A stretch of 64,000 bases of DNA from Archangium violaceum (GCF_016887565.1 NZ_CP069396.1:6306001-6370000), one strand, 5' to 3'; positions 7,516 through 15,780 are shown, counted from the stretch's first letter. Notes: generated by a model from the letters alone, not told the origin. Program-made: numbers and translations.

Positions 7516-8772
7516 TCAGAACTGGGTCCACTTCTGCGCGACGGTGCCGTTGCACCCCCAGATCTGCACCCGCGTCCCGATGGCCGTGCCCGCGTTGTCC
7601 ACGTCCAGGCAGATGTTGCTCCCCAACGCGCTCCGGAGCTCACGCCCGGCGGTGAGCGCCCACTTCTGCGCGGCCGTGCCGTTGCACTCCCAGAGCTGCA
7701 CCTGGGTCCCCGGGGCCGTGTTCGCGTTGGACACATCCAGGCAGAGGCTGGGGGCCAGGGTGCTGCGCACCTCGCCTCGGGCGGTCAGGAACCACTCCTG
7801 CGCGGCCGTGCCATTGCAGTTCCAGAGCTGTGTGCGAGTTCCCTGGGCCGTGCTGCCGTTGGACACCTCCAGGCAGCGATCCGTGGCCACGTCGCTGCGG
7901 ATGCGGGTACGCGTGCTGAGGATGGACTCCGCGCCGTAGAAGTCTCCATGGGACAGCCCATCGCGCTGACCCAGGCCCGACGTCCCCCCTCCATCCTTGC
8001 GCTCGATGGTGGGCAGACCATTGATGGAAAAACCGTAGCCACCGTAGTGCATGATGGAGCCGTAATCGTAGGACCCGATTTCGATGCCATCGTTTCCTCG
8101 TTGCACGTAGGTCTGGAAGTTGTGCTCGGTTCCGGGCTGGATGTTGGCCCAGTTGATCTGGATGTAGTTGTCCCGGTCGGCGCGGCTCTGCTCATGCCAG
8201 AGACCCACGGCATGCCCGATCTCATGGATCGCGGCGCCCACGTAGCATCCAGTGCCCAGGGTCACCTGCTGCTCGCCACCGATCCTGCCGACGTACGAGC
8301 CGCAGCCGGCGCCGGGCACGAACCGCACGTAGTCCGTCTCCGTCGTGCGGGCCTTGAAGCGCAAGGAGGTCATGGTTTCCCAGTGGCTGATGGCGAACAG
8401 CACCCGGCTGATGTCGGGCAGGTTGGGATCGATGACATACGGGATGGTGCCATTCGGCCAGCGGGCGCTCGAAGCGGTTCTGCCCACGGAGAGACCGCTG
8501 CGGGTCTGGCCCTCCCGGAGATCGAGCAGGATATCCCCCTCCAGTACGGCCTGTCCGTCGATCTTCTCGTAGGTGACGGTCTGGCGTCCAAGGCCCGGCA
8601 GCGTCACCTCGGCGGTCACCACTTCACCCTTCTGAGCGGGGAGCGCCAGCTCCGTCCCCTGGGAGAGGCCCTCCGGCGTGAGCTCGCTACCGGGACCGCA
8701 GCCGCCCAGCAGCGCGGCACCCAGCGTGGAGATACCCAAAGACAGACGGAGGAAGTTCTGATGACGGATCAT
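7516..8772 (-). CDS. Astacin-family (M12A) metalloprotease with ricin-type lectin domain, lipoprotein
   Basis: 418 residues from ATG 8772. Signal ends in lipobox ALLGGC. The protease domain carries the full astacin zinc signature HEIGHAVGLWHEQ with following RxD, and a Met-turn SIMHYGGY with Tyr ligand downstream. Three C-terminal beta-trefoil repeats (NGTAAQEW, NGTAAQKW, NGTVAQKW, each preceded by a CL(E/D)V strand) make a ricin B-like carbohydrate-binding module. Expected role is an extracellular or surface endopeptidase targeted to glycans, fitting a predatory lifestyle. It is the first gene past the tRNA-like element and runs towards it. Confidence 0.92.
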   Translation of the reverse strand: MIRHQNFLRLSLGISTLGAALLGGCGPGSELTPEGLSQGTELALPAQKGEVVTAEVTLPGLGRQTVTYEKIDGQAVLEGDILLDLREGQTRSGLSVGRTASSARWPNGTIPYVIDPNLPDISRVLFAISHWETMTSLRFKARTTETDYVRFVPGAGCGSYVGRIGGEQQVTLGTGCYVGAAIHEIGHAVGLWHEQSRADRDNYIQINWANIQPGTEHNFQTYVQRGNDGIEIGSYDYGSIMHYGGYGFSINGLPTIERKDGGGTSGLGQRDGLSHGDFYGAESILSTRTRIRSDVATDRCLEVSNGSTAQGTRTQLWNCNGTAAQEWFLTARGEVRSTLAPSLCLDVSNANTAPGTQVQLWECNGTAAQKWALTAGRELRSALGSNICLDVDNAGTAIGTRVQIWGCNGTVAQKWTQF

Positions 8773-9022
8773 GGTTGCGCCCTGGCGTGTTGTGGCTCGA
8801 TTGCTTTGTCGAGCATGTGCAAACACTACCGGCAGCCTCGGGGGGCGGCTGTGACGCAGCCCATACCGTTTTAGTGAGCGCGATCACCCATCGGCTCAGC
8901 CACATCGCTAGCGTGGTGGTGAGCAAGTACCGGCGCACCCGGAGGGGAGATGCGCCCGGGGCGCGGCAATACGCCGGGCGACGCGGCCCTGTTTCTCCCC
9001 AAGGTGGGCCCTTCGTACCCTG
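8773..9022. other. Intergenic region upstream of the astacin gene
   Basis: About 250 bases between the astacin start and a gene fragment. It should contain the astacin promoter on the minus strand. No RNA gene, strong hairpin or recognisable box was seen. The right part is open in the same frame as the next fragment but carries no start codon or recognisable protein motif. Confidence 0.4.
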
Positions 9023-9832
9023 GAGCGTCAGACACGCGCCGGTGACACCTTCACGGGGGCCTATCTCATCCTGGCCCTGCTCTTCACGCAGTCACCCCAG
9101 ACCCTCATCATCGCGGACGATTTTCCCGTCAAGGTGTTCGGACACGCGGCGGTGGTCTTTCGCTATGACGCCGAGCTCCAGCGTTTCGAGCTCTATGACA
9201 ACAACTTCCCCGGGGAGACGGTCTACCTCTACTGGAGCCTCACCAAGGGCTTTGGCCTCTACTCCAAATACTCCGGACTCGCCAAGAAGTTCGCAGTCGA
9301 CTCCATGCATTCGACCTTCTCGCCAGCGACCTTTGAAGAACTTTTCGCGGGAGCGGAGAGCGGTTGGACGGATTCGAAGTTTCCCAGGATCACGCTCTCG
9401 CAACCGGTCCCGCTGGCGACCAACCCCAATCTCTACGAAGTGACGAACGCCAATGATGTCACCCTGGTGGCGAGCGTCCCCCGGCCGCCGGATGCCACGA
9501 ATCCGGCTGCGCAGCGCTACGCCCATGTCTATCTGAACGGCATCCACAAGGTCGCAGTGGTTCCCATCAATGACGAGGGCGAGTTCAGCTACCACATCGG
9601 TGCGTTGCCCAATCCACTGGGCACCGAAGTGATGCTAATCGTTTCAGAGAGCAACCTGAATTTCCGCGTGGGCTTCCATGCCTTCAAGCATTTCAAGATA
9701 CGGGGACAGGGGCTTTCTCTTTTCAAGAACCTTGGCTTCGAGACCGGCGGATTCGATTTCTGGACCTCCGAGCGCCACATCTGGGGAGGCGGCGACGGCA
9801 GGACTCCCCGTGCGGGGCCGTCCCCCCTGTAG
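9023..9832 (+). pseudogene. Gene fragment of a papain-like-fold secreted protein, truncated at both ends
   Basis: The frame is protein-like from about 9023 but has no ATG or RBS; the first possible start is GTG 9134, which falls inside a conserved-looking strand (DDFPVKVFGHAAVVFRYD). The GHAAVVFRY...ELYDNNFPG pattern is typical of the His/Asn half of C39-like or papain-like folds, whose N-terminal Cys half should lie upstream but is absent. The C-terminus GFETGGFDFWTSERHIWGG looks like the start of a GFExGxFxxWT module that breaks off after a few residues into a Pro/Arg/Gly-rich tail. I therefore read it as a decayed gene, with lower local GC than its neighbours. A short functional protein from GTG 9134 (232 residues) cannot be excluded. 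Confidence 0.5.
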
Positions 9833-9890
9833 GGTTGGTCGTCCCGCACCCTATCCTTCAGGACTGCTACATCTGGGGGAGGCCAACGTC

Positions 9891-11717
9891 ATGGCGGAGC
9901 AGAACCGAAGTCCTGGGGTGGGGGAGGGCGGCGGTACGCAGCTCGACGGCAGGCGGAGCGCGCTGGGCTGGCCGTGGCGGCTGTCGCGCGTGGTGGTGCT
10001 GTTGCTCCTTGGGCTGCAGGCGGCGTGCGCGACGGGCTACCCCATGGGGGGGATGCTGGCTGGCGGTGCTCGCCATCGGTGGCGGGTGCAGCGTGAGAGT
10101 CCCAGGCCACAGGAGATGGCGGGCCAGGCCCAGGGGGCGTCCGCAACGACGGCCGGGGAGGCCGTTGCGGACCTGGAGGGCACTGTCGCGCAAGCCGAGG
10201 AGCTCGAGGCCGGTGTGCCGGTGGCGGCGGGCACGGGCCATGTTGTCGGGGCGACAGAGCGGGCCCGGCAACGTGCGCGGCGCGTGAGCGAGGGGGACGA
10301 CGAGGAGAGCGTGGAGGGGAAGGGCGTTGGATGGCCGGATGGAGTGGGCGACGGACGGCCCTTCGAGGTGCCCATGACGCTCGACTACTTCCAGGGCTTC
10401 CTCGCGCAGGCAGGTGTCCCCAGCACGGCGTTGCCGAAGGACGGGCGCACGCTCGCGCCTCGGCAGGCGATGGAGCTGGTGCCCCATCTGCTCTCCACGC
10501 CGCTGACACTGGGCAACTTCGGGCTCCGGAGGATGGCGGCGCACCTGCTCCTGGAGGTGGCCGCTGGCGGCGAGGTTGTGACGCGGGACGAGTTCCACAC
10601 GCGGATGCGGCGCTTCTCGCGGTTGTTGGTGCTTCGTCCGGACGGATACCTGGTGAGGGCCTCCTCGGGGGTGGCGGTCCAGAAGGTCGGGCAGGTCGTG
10701 CTCGCCGAGGACGGAACGCTACGGGCCGGTCGCTTCGAGGTGGGTCCATTCTACGCCATCGAGGGCGAACGCCTCTTCCCGGTGGACCAGATGCTCGAGG
10801 TTCCGAGAGGCGCGCGTCCAGCGGGCCTCTATGAGCCCGACGACAACCCAGCGCTGGCGGTGGCCGAGGGGGCGGTGCTCGCAGTAGTAGACATGGTGGA
10901 AGGCCTCTACCGGCTGGTCTTCTACACGGGCGAGACGATTGAGGGGCTGGCGCAGCTGCCGGGCGCGGTGAGGCAGCTCTACGAGACCTCGCCGCAACTG
11001 TGGGAGGAGTTCCGCCACAAGCCCTACGCTGAGAGGGTGCGCACCGTGTCGCGGCTAGCGACGGGCGCGGTGCTGACGGTGGGCACGGCCGGTGCTGGAA
11101 CTGCGAAGGTAGCGGCCTGGGGCGGCAAGCTGGGAAGCCTCACGGTGCCCCTGTTGTCGCTCACGGGGGACGGGCTCCTGGCGGTGCGCTTGGTGGCCGT
11201 CCCCGTTGGGAGTGTCGCCACCGCGGCGGCGCCGACGTTGAGTGCCACCTACGTCCTGCACATGGCCGCCACGAGCGCCCAGGGCGCGGGGGGCGGTGGT
11301 GGGTGGCCTCCAGTGGGTGGGCCCGGGCAGTGGGTGGAGGACACCTCGAGCATGTCGGAGCAGTCCCGCGCCTACCAAGCCCAGGTGACTGGCGCCCCCA
11401 AAGGCTGGTGCTACAAGGTGTGCCGGAATGGGAAGTGCGTCGAGTACGACGGGTTTGATCCGACCGAGGGCGTGCTGCTCGAGGGCAAGGCTCGCGGGTA
11501 CGATCAGTGGTTCGACGCGGACCTCAACCCTACGCACGATTTCTACGGGGGCCTGAAGGGTATGCTCGAGCAGGCGCGACGTCAGTTGCAGATGGCTGGC
11601 GGGCTGCCAATCCGTTGGCACGTCGCCGAGCCGAGGATGGTGGCCGTGCTTCGGAAGTATTTCGATTCCCGAGGTCTTCAGTCCATAGACGTCGTTTACA
11701 CGCAGCCCGTGAAGTGA
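9891..11717 (+). CDS. SitA5-like polymorphic lipoprotein toxin with Tox-REase-5 nuclease domain
   Basis: 608 residues from ATG 9891 (GGGGAGG 8 bases upstream); the longer frame back to 9678 runs through the preceding fragment. A type II signal with lipobox LQAAC (Cys46) predicts lipid anchoring. The central ~350 residues resemble the SitA delivery region, with a hydrophobic stretch at ~390-470. The C-terminal domain has the restriction-endonuclease-fold toxin 5 pattern: EYDGFDPTEGVLLEGKARGY (ExK at E531/K533) and WHVAEP...IDVVYTQP at the very end. SitA toxins of myxobacteria are lipoproteins transferred between cells by outer-membrane exchange and degrade nucleic acid in recipients lacking immunity. 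The immunity gene follows at once. Assignment to SitA5 is by architecture. Confidence 0.85.
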   Translation: MAEQNRSPGVGEGGGTQLDGRRSALGWPWRLSRVVVLLLLGLQAACATGYPMGGMLAGGARHRWRVQRESPRPQEMAGQAQGASATTAGEAVADLEGTVAQAEELEAGVPVAAGTGHVVGATERARQRARRVSEGDDEESVEGKGVGWPDGVGDGRPFEVPMTLDYFQGFLAQAGVPSTALPKDGRTLAPRQAMELVPHLLSTPLTLGNFGLRRMAAHLLLEVAAGGEVVTRDEFHTRMRRFSRLLVLRPDGYLVRASSGVAVQKVGQVVLAEDGTLRAGRFEVGPFYAIEGERLFPVDQMLEVPRGARPAGLYEPDDNPALAVAEGAVLAVVDMVEGLYRLVFYTGETIEGLAQLPGAVRQLYETSPQLWEEFRHKPYAERVRTVSRLATGAVLTVGTAGAGTAKVAAWGGKLGSLTVPLLSLTGDGLLAVRLVAVPVGSVATAAAPTLSATYVLHMAATSAQGAGGGGGWPPVGGPGQWVEDTSSMSEQSRAYQAQVTGAPKGWCYKVCRNGKCVEYDGFDPTEGVLLEGKARGYDQWFDADLNPTHDFYGGLKGMLEQARRQLQMAGGLPIRWHVAEPRMVAVLRKYFDSRGLQSIDVVYTQPVK

Positions 11718-11728
11718 GGCCGCCAAGC

Positions 11729-12463
11729 ATGAGCGAGAGGTACGGAATCAAGGCGTATTGGGGGCACCGGCCGGAGTCGGCCGAGGAGTGCGCGCGGCGG
11801 GCGGAGATATTCTTCCGCCTCCTCGGGGAGTGCCATCCGGACCTAGCCCGCTGGTACGAGCAGAGCAGCTCGGCACGGAAAGCGCTGCAGCTCGGCTTTG
11901 AGCCCACCCGCGAGACGTTCCGGAAGTTCTTCGGCCGGGAGAAGTACCAGATTCTGGATGACGGTTTTGCGTTCAGCGCCTGGACCGGGCACGTGGAACA
12001 GCGCCAGGGCGGAATGGTCATGTTCGAGTGCGGCTCAAAGGCTGAGGTCGCACCGAACTTCCTCTGGCTCTTCCTCCCCAAGGAGGCCCTGGGTCAGGAG
12101 CGGGTAGTCACGGAGCCTGTCGTCTCTGGTGCCATGCGTGCCGTTGCTGTGGCCTGGGAGCCTGAGTGGGCAGTGGCGACGGCGGACGGACTATGGGACG
12201 AGCTCTCCGGCGGCAGTCGGCTCGGCTGCTTCGTGGGCTGGATGACGTACTTCTCGCGGGAACGGGGCGAGGTGCCGGCGCTGCCCGCCCCCGTGCGCGT
12301 GGAGCCCGTGGGGGACAAGGGCACGCTTATCACCCTGACTTCCGAGCGGCTCACTCCGAGCAATCCAGAGCACGTTGCGCTCGCTTGGCGCACACAGAAG
12401 CTGCTGGAGGAGCGAGGGCTGTTCCGGTTGATGGTCCACCCGTCTGCCATACGGAAGAGCTGA
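11729..12463 (+). CDS. Imm52-type immunity protein for the preceding toxin
   Basis: 244 residues, 11 bases after the toxin stop. The N-terminal pattern YGIKAYWGHRPESAEECA then LLGECHPDLARWYEQ and a C-terminal LTPSNPEHVALAWRTQKLLEERG match the Imm52 immunity family, which accompanies Tox-REase-5 toxins. It lacks a signal peptide, so it should act in the cytoplasm by binding and blocking the nuclease domain. Adjacent, same-strand, tightly spaced toxin-immunity order is what kin-discrimination cassettes show. Family name is from remembered motif pattern; pairing with this toxin is inferred from position. Confidence 0.8.
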   Translation: MSERYGIKAYWGHRPESAEECARRAEIFFRLLGECHPDLARWYEQSSSARKALQLGFEPTRETFRKFFGREKYQILDDGFAFSAWTGHVEQRQGGMVMFECGSKAEVAPNFLWLFLPKEALGQERVVTEPVVSGAMRAVAVAWEPEWAVATADGLWDELSGGSRLGCFVGWMTYFSRERGEVPALPAPVRVEPVGDKGTLITLTSERLTPSNPEHVALAWRTQKLLEERGLFRLMVHPSAIRKS

Positions 12464-12475
12464 ACCGAGGTCCGG

Positions 12476-12598
12476 GTGACACCCAACGTCCACTACGAGG
12501 AGCGAGAGATCCAGGGTGAGCGACTGGAGCTCACCGATAAGGAAGCCATCTATCGGCTAGGCCCGAACGTCACACTGGGAGTGTCGGAGCCGACCTAG
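12476..12598 (+). pseudogene. 40-codon 5' fragment of an immunity-locus gene
   Basis: A GTG-initiated frame, just after the immunity gene, encodes a well-formed peptide: VTPNVHYEEREIQGERLEL, then TDKEAIYRLGPNVTL, and stops abruptly in VSEPT. The fluent first ~35 residues, ending exactly where a beta-helix-like series of strands would be expected to continue, suggest that the rest of a longer gene has been lost. It could be a third component of a toxin/immunity array. Function unknown. Confidence 0.4.
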
Positions 12599-12623
12599 CC
12601 ACTCCCGAAAAACAGTCGAGCCG

Positions 12624-12790
12624 CTAGTAGCAGGCGCAGCCCACAGGCTTCTTGCAGTCGTAGCTGGTGGTGATGGCCCCACTGGAAGGCGTGCCGAAAG
12701 CTCCGTAAGACCTCGCCGCGCCCCGTGAAGGCGGAGGTTGACGTCACGCCCAATCCGAGAACCACCAGACTGCCTTGTTGCCGATCTATT
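12624..12790 (-). pseudogene. Remnant of a small Cys-rich secreted protein (frameshifted)
   Basis: The minus strand ends in a coherent peptide YGAFGTPSSGAITTSYDC followed by KKPVGCACY and a TAG stop. Upstream in a different frame is a hydrophobic segment GSLVVLGLGVTSTSAF that looks like the end of a signal peptide. One frameshift near 12710 would join them into a ~60-residue secreted protein. No start codon with RBS was found. Low confidence. Confidence 0.25.
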
Positions 12791-12970
12791 GGTGGCGCCA
12801 GTGCCCGGAATCGGGGCCGGCTCAGAACCTACCACCCGGGTGGTATGGCGGCCCCAGCCGAGGCAGCTCAATCTTCGCGAGAAAGATGAGCGCACGAGGT
12901 GCTCGCGAGCTCGGTCCAGGTCTCGAGCCGCGAACAGTCGCTTCGTGCCCTGCTGCCCGAGGAGGAGTAC

Positions 12971-13339
12971 ATGTCAGGAGGGAGTGGAGGCCCGTCGTGG
13001 CCTGAGCCAAGGCCGATCACGAAGCCCAAGGAGGGAGACGGAGGAGGCGGCGGCGGAATCCCCGACGCATGCAACATCCAGGAAACGACCACCCTCAACT
13101 CACCCGACCGCACGGTCATCTCAGGGCTCAGGGCCGGGGATGTTCTGGAAGTCGTGTTCGAGGCCGGCCCTCCCCGACGGCTGGTCGCCAGGACGTTGGC
13201 GGGTGCGGTCGCGGGCGCCATCACGTCACCCTCGTTGCCGCAGTTCATCCAGTGCATCACCCACTCCAACGTCAGGTACACGGCTGAGGTCCTCGGCGTT
13301 CGGGGAGCTGTGTGCCAGGTCCGGGTGCAGCCGAAATGA
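12971..13339 (+). CDS. Small Gly-rich-tailed protein heading the QueC-like cassette (HIRAN-like pattern)
   Basis: 122 residues from ATG 12971 (strong AGGAGGAG). The first ~32 residues are flexible: MSGGSGGPSW, then a Pro/Lys stretch and six consecutive Gly. The rest is a compact beta-rich domain: VISGLRAGDVLEVVF, RRLVARTLAGAVAGAI, FIQCI, VRYTAEVLGVRGAVCQVRV. The run GxL(x)GDxLxV...G.VAG.I...Y.A.V..V..G.C.V.V is reminiscent of HIRAN-type domains that bind DNA ends, but this is a visual analogy. The protein overlaps the next gene by ATGA. Its short exposed N-terminus next to a QueC-like enzyme makes it a plausible target of nucleobase-to-protein conjugation; that is inference only. Confidence 0.65.
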   Translation: MSGGSGGPSWPEPRPITKPKEGDGGGGGGIPDACNIQETTTLNSPDRTVISGLRAGDVLEVVFEAGPPRRLVARTLAGAVAGAITSPSLPQFIQCITHSNVRYTAEVLGVRGAVCQVRVQPK

Positions 13340-14526
13340 CAGCCATCACCATTGCAGGAGGTGTCTACCACGAGCGGTGCATCTGGCCTGACTGGGACCA
13401 ACTCTACGGGTCGGCAGGGCGTGCCGCCGCAGCGCTCTCTGGCCACGTCGATAGCATCACCCTGCGCGGCTATGCCCGACCGGACGTCGCCACCCGCTTC
13501 TCGCCGTACGCCAACCTATACGGCTTCACCTTCGACCCCGTACACACCGAGCAGGTGGTCTCTTTCGAGTACATCCACAGCCTGTCGGTGCCCCTCATCC
13601 GGCCAGCTCCGGTGATGATTCCGCCCAATCCTCCCATTCCGGTGTCCGCGTCAGTCGTCCTGCGCTTCGGAATGCTGGAGGGCAGCGCCCGGGTCGAGGC
13701 CGAGCGCTGTGTCTATGACCCGCAATCCGCTTTTCGTCCGGAACCCTTCGACGCCAATGGCAGCACCGCGAAGCACCTGGCGATTGTCGCGAACCAGGCA
13801 GAGACGCTCGCGCTGGGAGGAGGCAACGACCCCATTGCGGCAGCGCAGTCCTTGTTGAAACGCGGTGCCGAGGTCGTGGTTGTCAAGTCCGGAGCGAAAG
13901 GCGCCTATATCGTGGAAGCGAGCGGCGTTTCCCACGTCTCAGCCTACCGGACGGACCGGGTCTGGACGGTTGGCTCTGGGGATGTGTTCGCGGCCATCTT
14001 CGCCGCCTACTGGGGAGCTCACGGAGCCACCACGGTCCATGCCGCCGAGCTCGCCTCCCGCGCCGTCGCCGCATACGTCGACTCGATGGCGCTCCCCGTT
14101 CCGCTGCCGCCCGTACTGCTCCAGAGCCCTCGTCCCAAGACTGTGGCCGCAGGTGGGAAGGTCTATCTCGCGGCTCCCTTCTTCACGCTCGGCCAGCGCT
14201 GGTTGGTCGACGAGGCACGGCGCGGCCTGGGTGAGCTGGGTCTCGAGGTCTTCTCTCCCGTTCACGACGTGGGAGCCGGCCCGGCGGACCAGGTGGCGCC
14301 CGCCGACCTCGCCGCGCTCGACGTCTGCGACGCGGTGTTCGCCATCCTCGATGGCACGGACAGCGGCACCCTGTTCGAAGTCGGCTACGCGCGTGCCCGT
14401 GGCAAGCCCGTCTATGCGCTCGCTCAGACTGTCTCGGATGAGGACTTGAAGATGGTGCAGGGCTCCAACTGCCGCATCTTCGATGACTTCGTGACGGCTC
14501 TGCACCACACGGCGTGGCGGACATGA
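13336..14526 (+). CDS. PfkB-family kinase fused to nucleoside 2-deoxyribosyltransferase
   Basis: 396 residues, coupled to the gene before and after by ATGA overlaps. Residues 1-~265 form a ribokinase/PfkB-like domain, with the anion-hole motif VGSGDVFAAIFAAYW (GxGD, catalytic Asp) and an upstream VVVKSGAKGAYI strand. Residues ~275-396 are a nucleoside 2-deoxyribosyltransferase domain: KVYLAAPFFTLGQRWL, then DVCDAVFAILDGTDSGTLFEVGYARARGKPV, where the Glu of FEVGYA is the expected catalytic nucleophile. The kinase half lacks the long N-terminal sugar-binding stretch of classical PfkB enzymes. Together the domains suggest exchange or salvage of a modified base on a sugar followed by phosphorylation. 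The fusion is unusual and its substrate is unknown. Confidence 0.85.
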   Translation: MTAITIAGGVYHERCIWPDWDQLYGSAGRAAAALSGHVDSITLRGYARPDVATRFSPYANLYGFTFDPVHTEQVVSFEYIHSLSVPLIRPAPVMIPPNPPIPVSASVVLRFGMLEGSARVEAERCVYDPQSAFRPEPFDANGSTAKHLAIVANQAETLALGGGNDPIAAAQSLLKRGAEVVVVKSGAKGAYIVEASGVSHVSAYRTDRVWTVGSGDVFAAIFAAYWGAHGATTVHAAELASRAVAAYVDSMALPVPLPPVLLQSPRPKTVAAGGKVYLAAPFFTLGQRWLVDEARRGLGELGLEVFSPVHDVGAGPADQVAPADLAALDVCDAVFAILDGTDSGTLFEVGYARARGKPVYALAQTVSDEDLKMVQGSNCRIFDDFVTALHHTAWRT

Positions 14527-15119
14527 AGACGGCACTGCTGCTCTCCGGTGGAATGGACTCGATAGCCATCGCCTGGTGGCGACGACCGGAGCTGGCCATT
14601 ACTGTGGACTACGGCCAGCGTCCCGCCCTGGCGGAGCTCCGCGCCGCAGCGTCGGCCGCCGAGGCCATGGGAATCGAGCACCTGTCCGTGAAGGCGGACC
14701 TCAGCGCCCTGGGCAGCGGAGACATGGCTGGAGCCGAGCCCCTGTCCCTGGCCCCTGTGACTGAGTGGTGGCCTTTCCGGAATCAGATGCTCGTCACGCT
14801 CGCGGCCATGAAGGCCGTGGCCCATGGCGTCCAGCGTCTGCTCATCGGAACCCTGAAGACCGATGGACTTCATGCGGATGGTCGGCCGGACTTCGTCATG
14901 ACCCTGGACGCGTTGCTGCGCCTGCAAGAGGGCGGACTTCGGCTGGAAGCACCAGCAATCGCGCTGACCTCCGCCGAGCTGATCCGCACCTCGAACATCC
15001 CCATGGAGGTCCTCGCCTGGGCACACTCCTGCCACGTGGGTATCCATGCCTGTGGCCAGTGTCGGGGGTGTCAGAAGCACTATCAAACCCTGGCGGAGCT
15101 CGGTGTTGACCCCTACTGA
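14523..15119 (+). CDS. QueC-like 7-cyano-7-deazaguanine synthase homologue
   Basis: 198 residues. The PP-loop ATP pyrophosphatase motif LLSGGMDSIAI is at the N-terminus, and the C-terminus carries four zinc-ligand cysteines, SCHVGIHACGQCRGCQKH, as in QueC. WWPFRNQMLV also follows the QueC pattern. True QueC converts 7-carboxy-7-deazaguanine to preQ0 with ATP and ammonia. This copy is ~25 residues shorter than housekeeping QueC and no queD, queE or folE partner is present, so it is probably a specialised paralogue. QueC-like proteins are accessory genes (Cap9) in type IV CBASS and occur in Qat defence systems. It is coupled to the upstream fusion and overlaps the next gene by 17 bases. Confidence 0.88.
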   Translation: MKTALLLSGGMDSIAIAWWRRPELAITVDYGQRPALAELRAAASAAEAMGIEHLSVKADLSALGSGDMAGAEPLSLAPVTEWWPFRNQMLVTLAAMKAVAHGVQRLLIGTLKTDGLHADGRPDFVMTLDALLRLQEGGLRLEAPAIALTSAELIRTSNIPMEVLAWAHSCHVGIHACGQCRGCQKHYQTLAELGVDPY

Positions 15120-15780
15120 TAAGGATCCACGACCGAGACGCAACGCCGGAACGCCGGTTCCTCTCGGCTGGCCCGTCCGGTCCCGTGTCGGCTGTCCACC
15201 AGTGGTGCCGCCCATCCCCCAGACATTCGCCGCCGTCCTGGAGGCACGGCGCTCGATTCGAGTCATGCAGCGGGCGCCGCTCCGTGAGCTCGTCAACGCG
15301 CTCGCGTTTGCGACGCGCCCACGCGCTTTACGTGAGGGGGATGTCCTCATGCGGTCGCGAAGGCCCAGCCCATCGGCGGGTGCGCTCCATCCCATCGAGC
15401 TCGTCCTCGTGGACTGGCGAGGGAGCCCGCGCGTCATGCGCTACGACACACTTTCACACCAGCTCGAGCTCCTGACCGTCGCCGACCCGGAGGCGCTCAG
15501 GCGATTCATTCGAGCCTGCGGCGACTTGCTTCCCGAGGTCCGGGGAACCGCGCTCGTCCTCATCGGTCATGCGTCACGGGTCGCGGCGGTGTACGAAACG
15601 GCGGCCTCCCTCTTGTGGCGTGATGCGGGAGCCCTGACGCAGACGCTGTTTCTCACCGCGACAGCCTTCCGGCTGGCTTTCTGTCCGCTCGGTATCCTCG
15701 GACATGAGGTCGTGCAGGCCCTGGGACTGCCTGCGGATGCTCTCGCGACGGGCGCTGCCTTGATGGGACGTTCCCCTTGA
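15103..15780 (+). CDS. Nitroreductase-like (SagB-type) flavoprotein
   Basis: 225 residues from GTG 15103, which lies inside the end of the QueC-like gene behind a GGAG; a later start is possible because the first ~40 residues (Pro/Arg-rich) look non-domain. The body matches the nitroreductase/SagB fold: VLEARRSIR near the start, then RRPSPSAGALHPIELVLV, the phosphate/FMN-binding and substrate loop of SagB-type dehydrogenases, and FCPLGILGHEVVQALGL near the end. Such enzymes use FMN to oxidise thiazolines or reduce small molecules. Operon position suggests a redox step on the base or peptide handled by the QueC-like enzyme; this is inference. Confidence 0.75.
   Translation: MLTPTDKDPRPRRNAGTPVPLGWPVRSRVGCPPVVPPIPQTFAAVLEARRSIRVMQRAPLRELVNALAFATRPRALREGDVLMRSRRPSPSAGALHPIELVLVDWRGSPRVMRYDTLSHQLELLTVADPEALRRFIRACGDLLPEVRGTALVLIGHASRVAAVYETAASLLWRDAGALTQTLFLTATAFRLAFCPLGILGHEVVQALGLPADALATGAALMGRSP

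Larger units (their letters stand above)
12464..12970. other. Gene-poor stretch with decayed coding remnants
   Basis: Roughly 500 bases separate the immunity gene from the QueC cassette. The left part holds a 40-codon plus-strand fragment and the middle a minus-strand C-terminal fragment (both listed separately). The right part (12790-12970) should contain the promoter of the cassette; the Shine-Dalgarno of its first gene (GAGGAGGAG) is at its end. No RNA gene or hairpin terminator was recognised. Confidence 0.5.
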
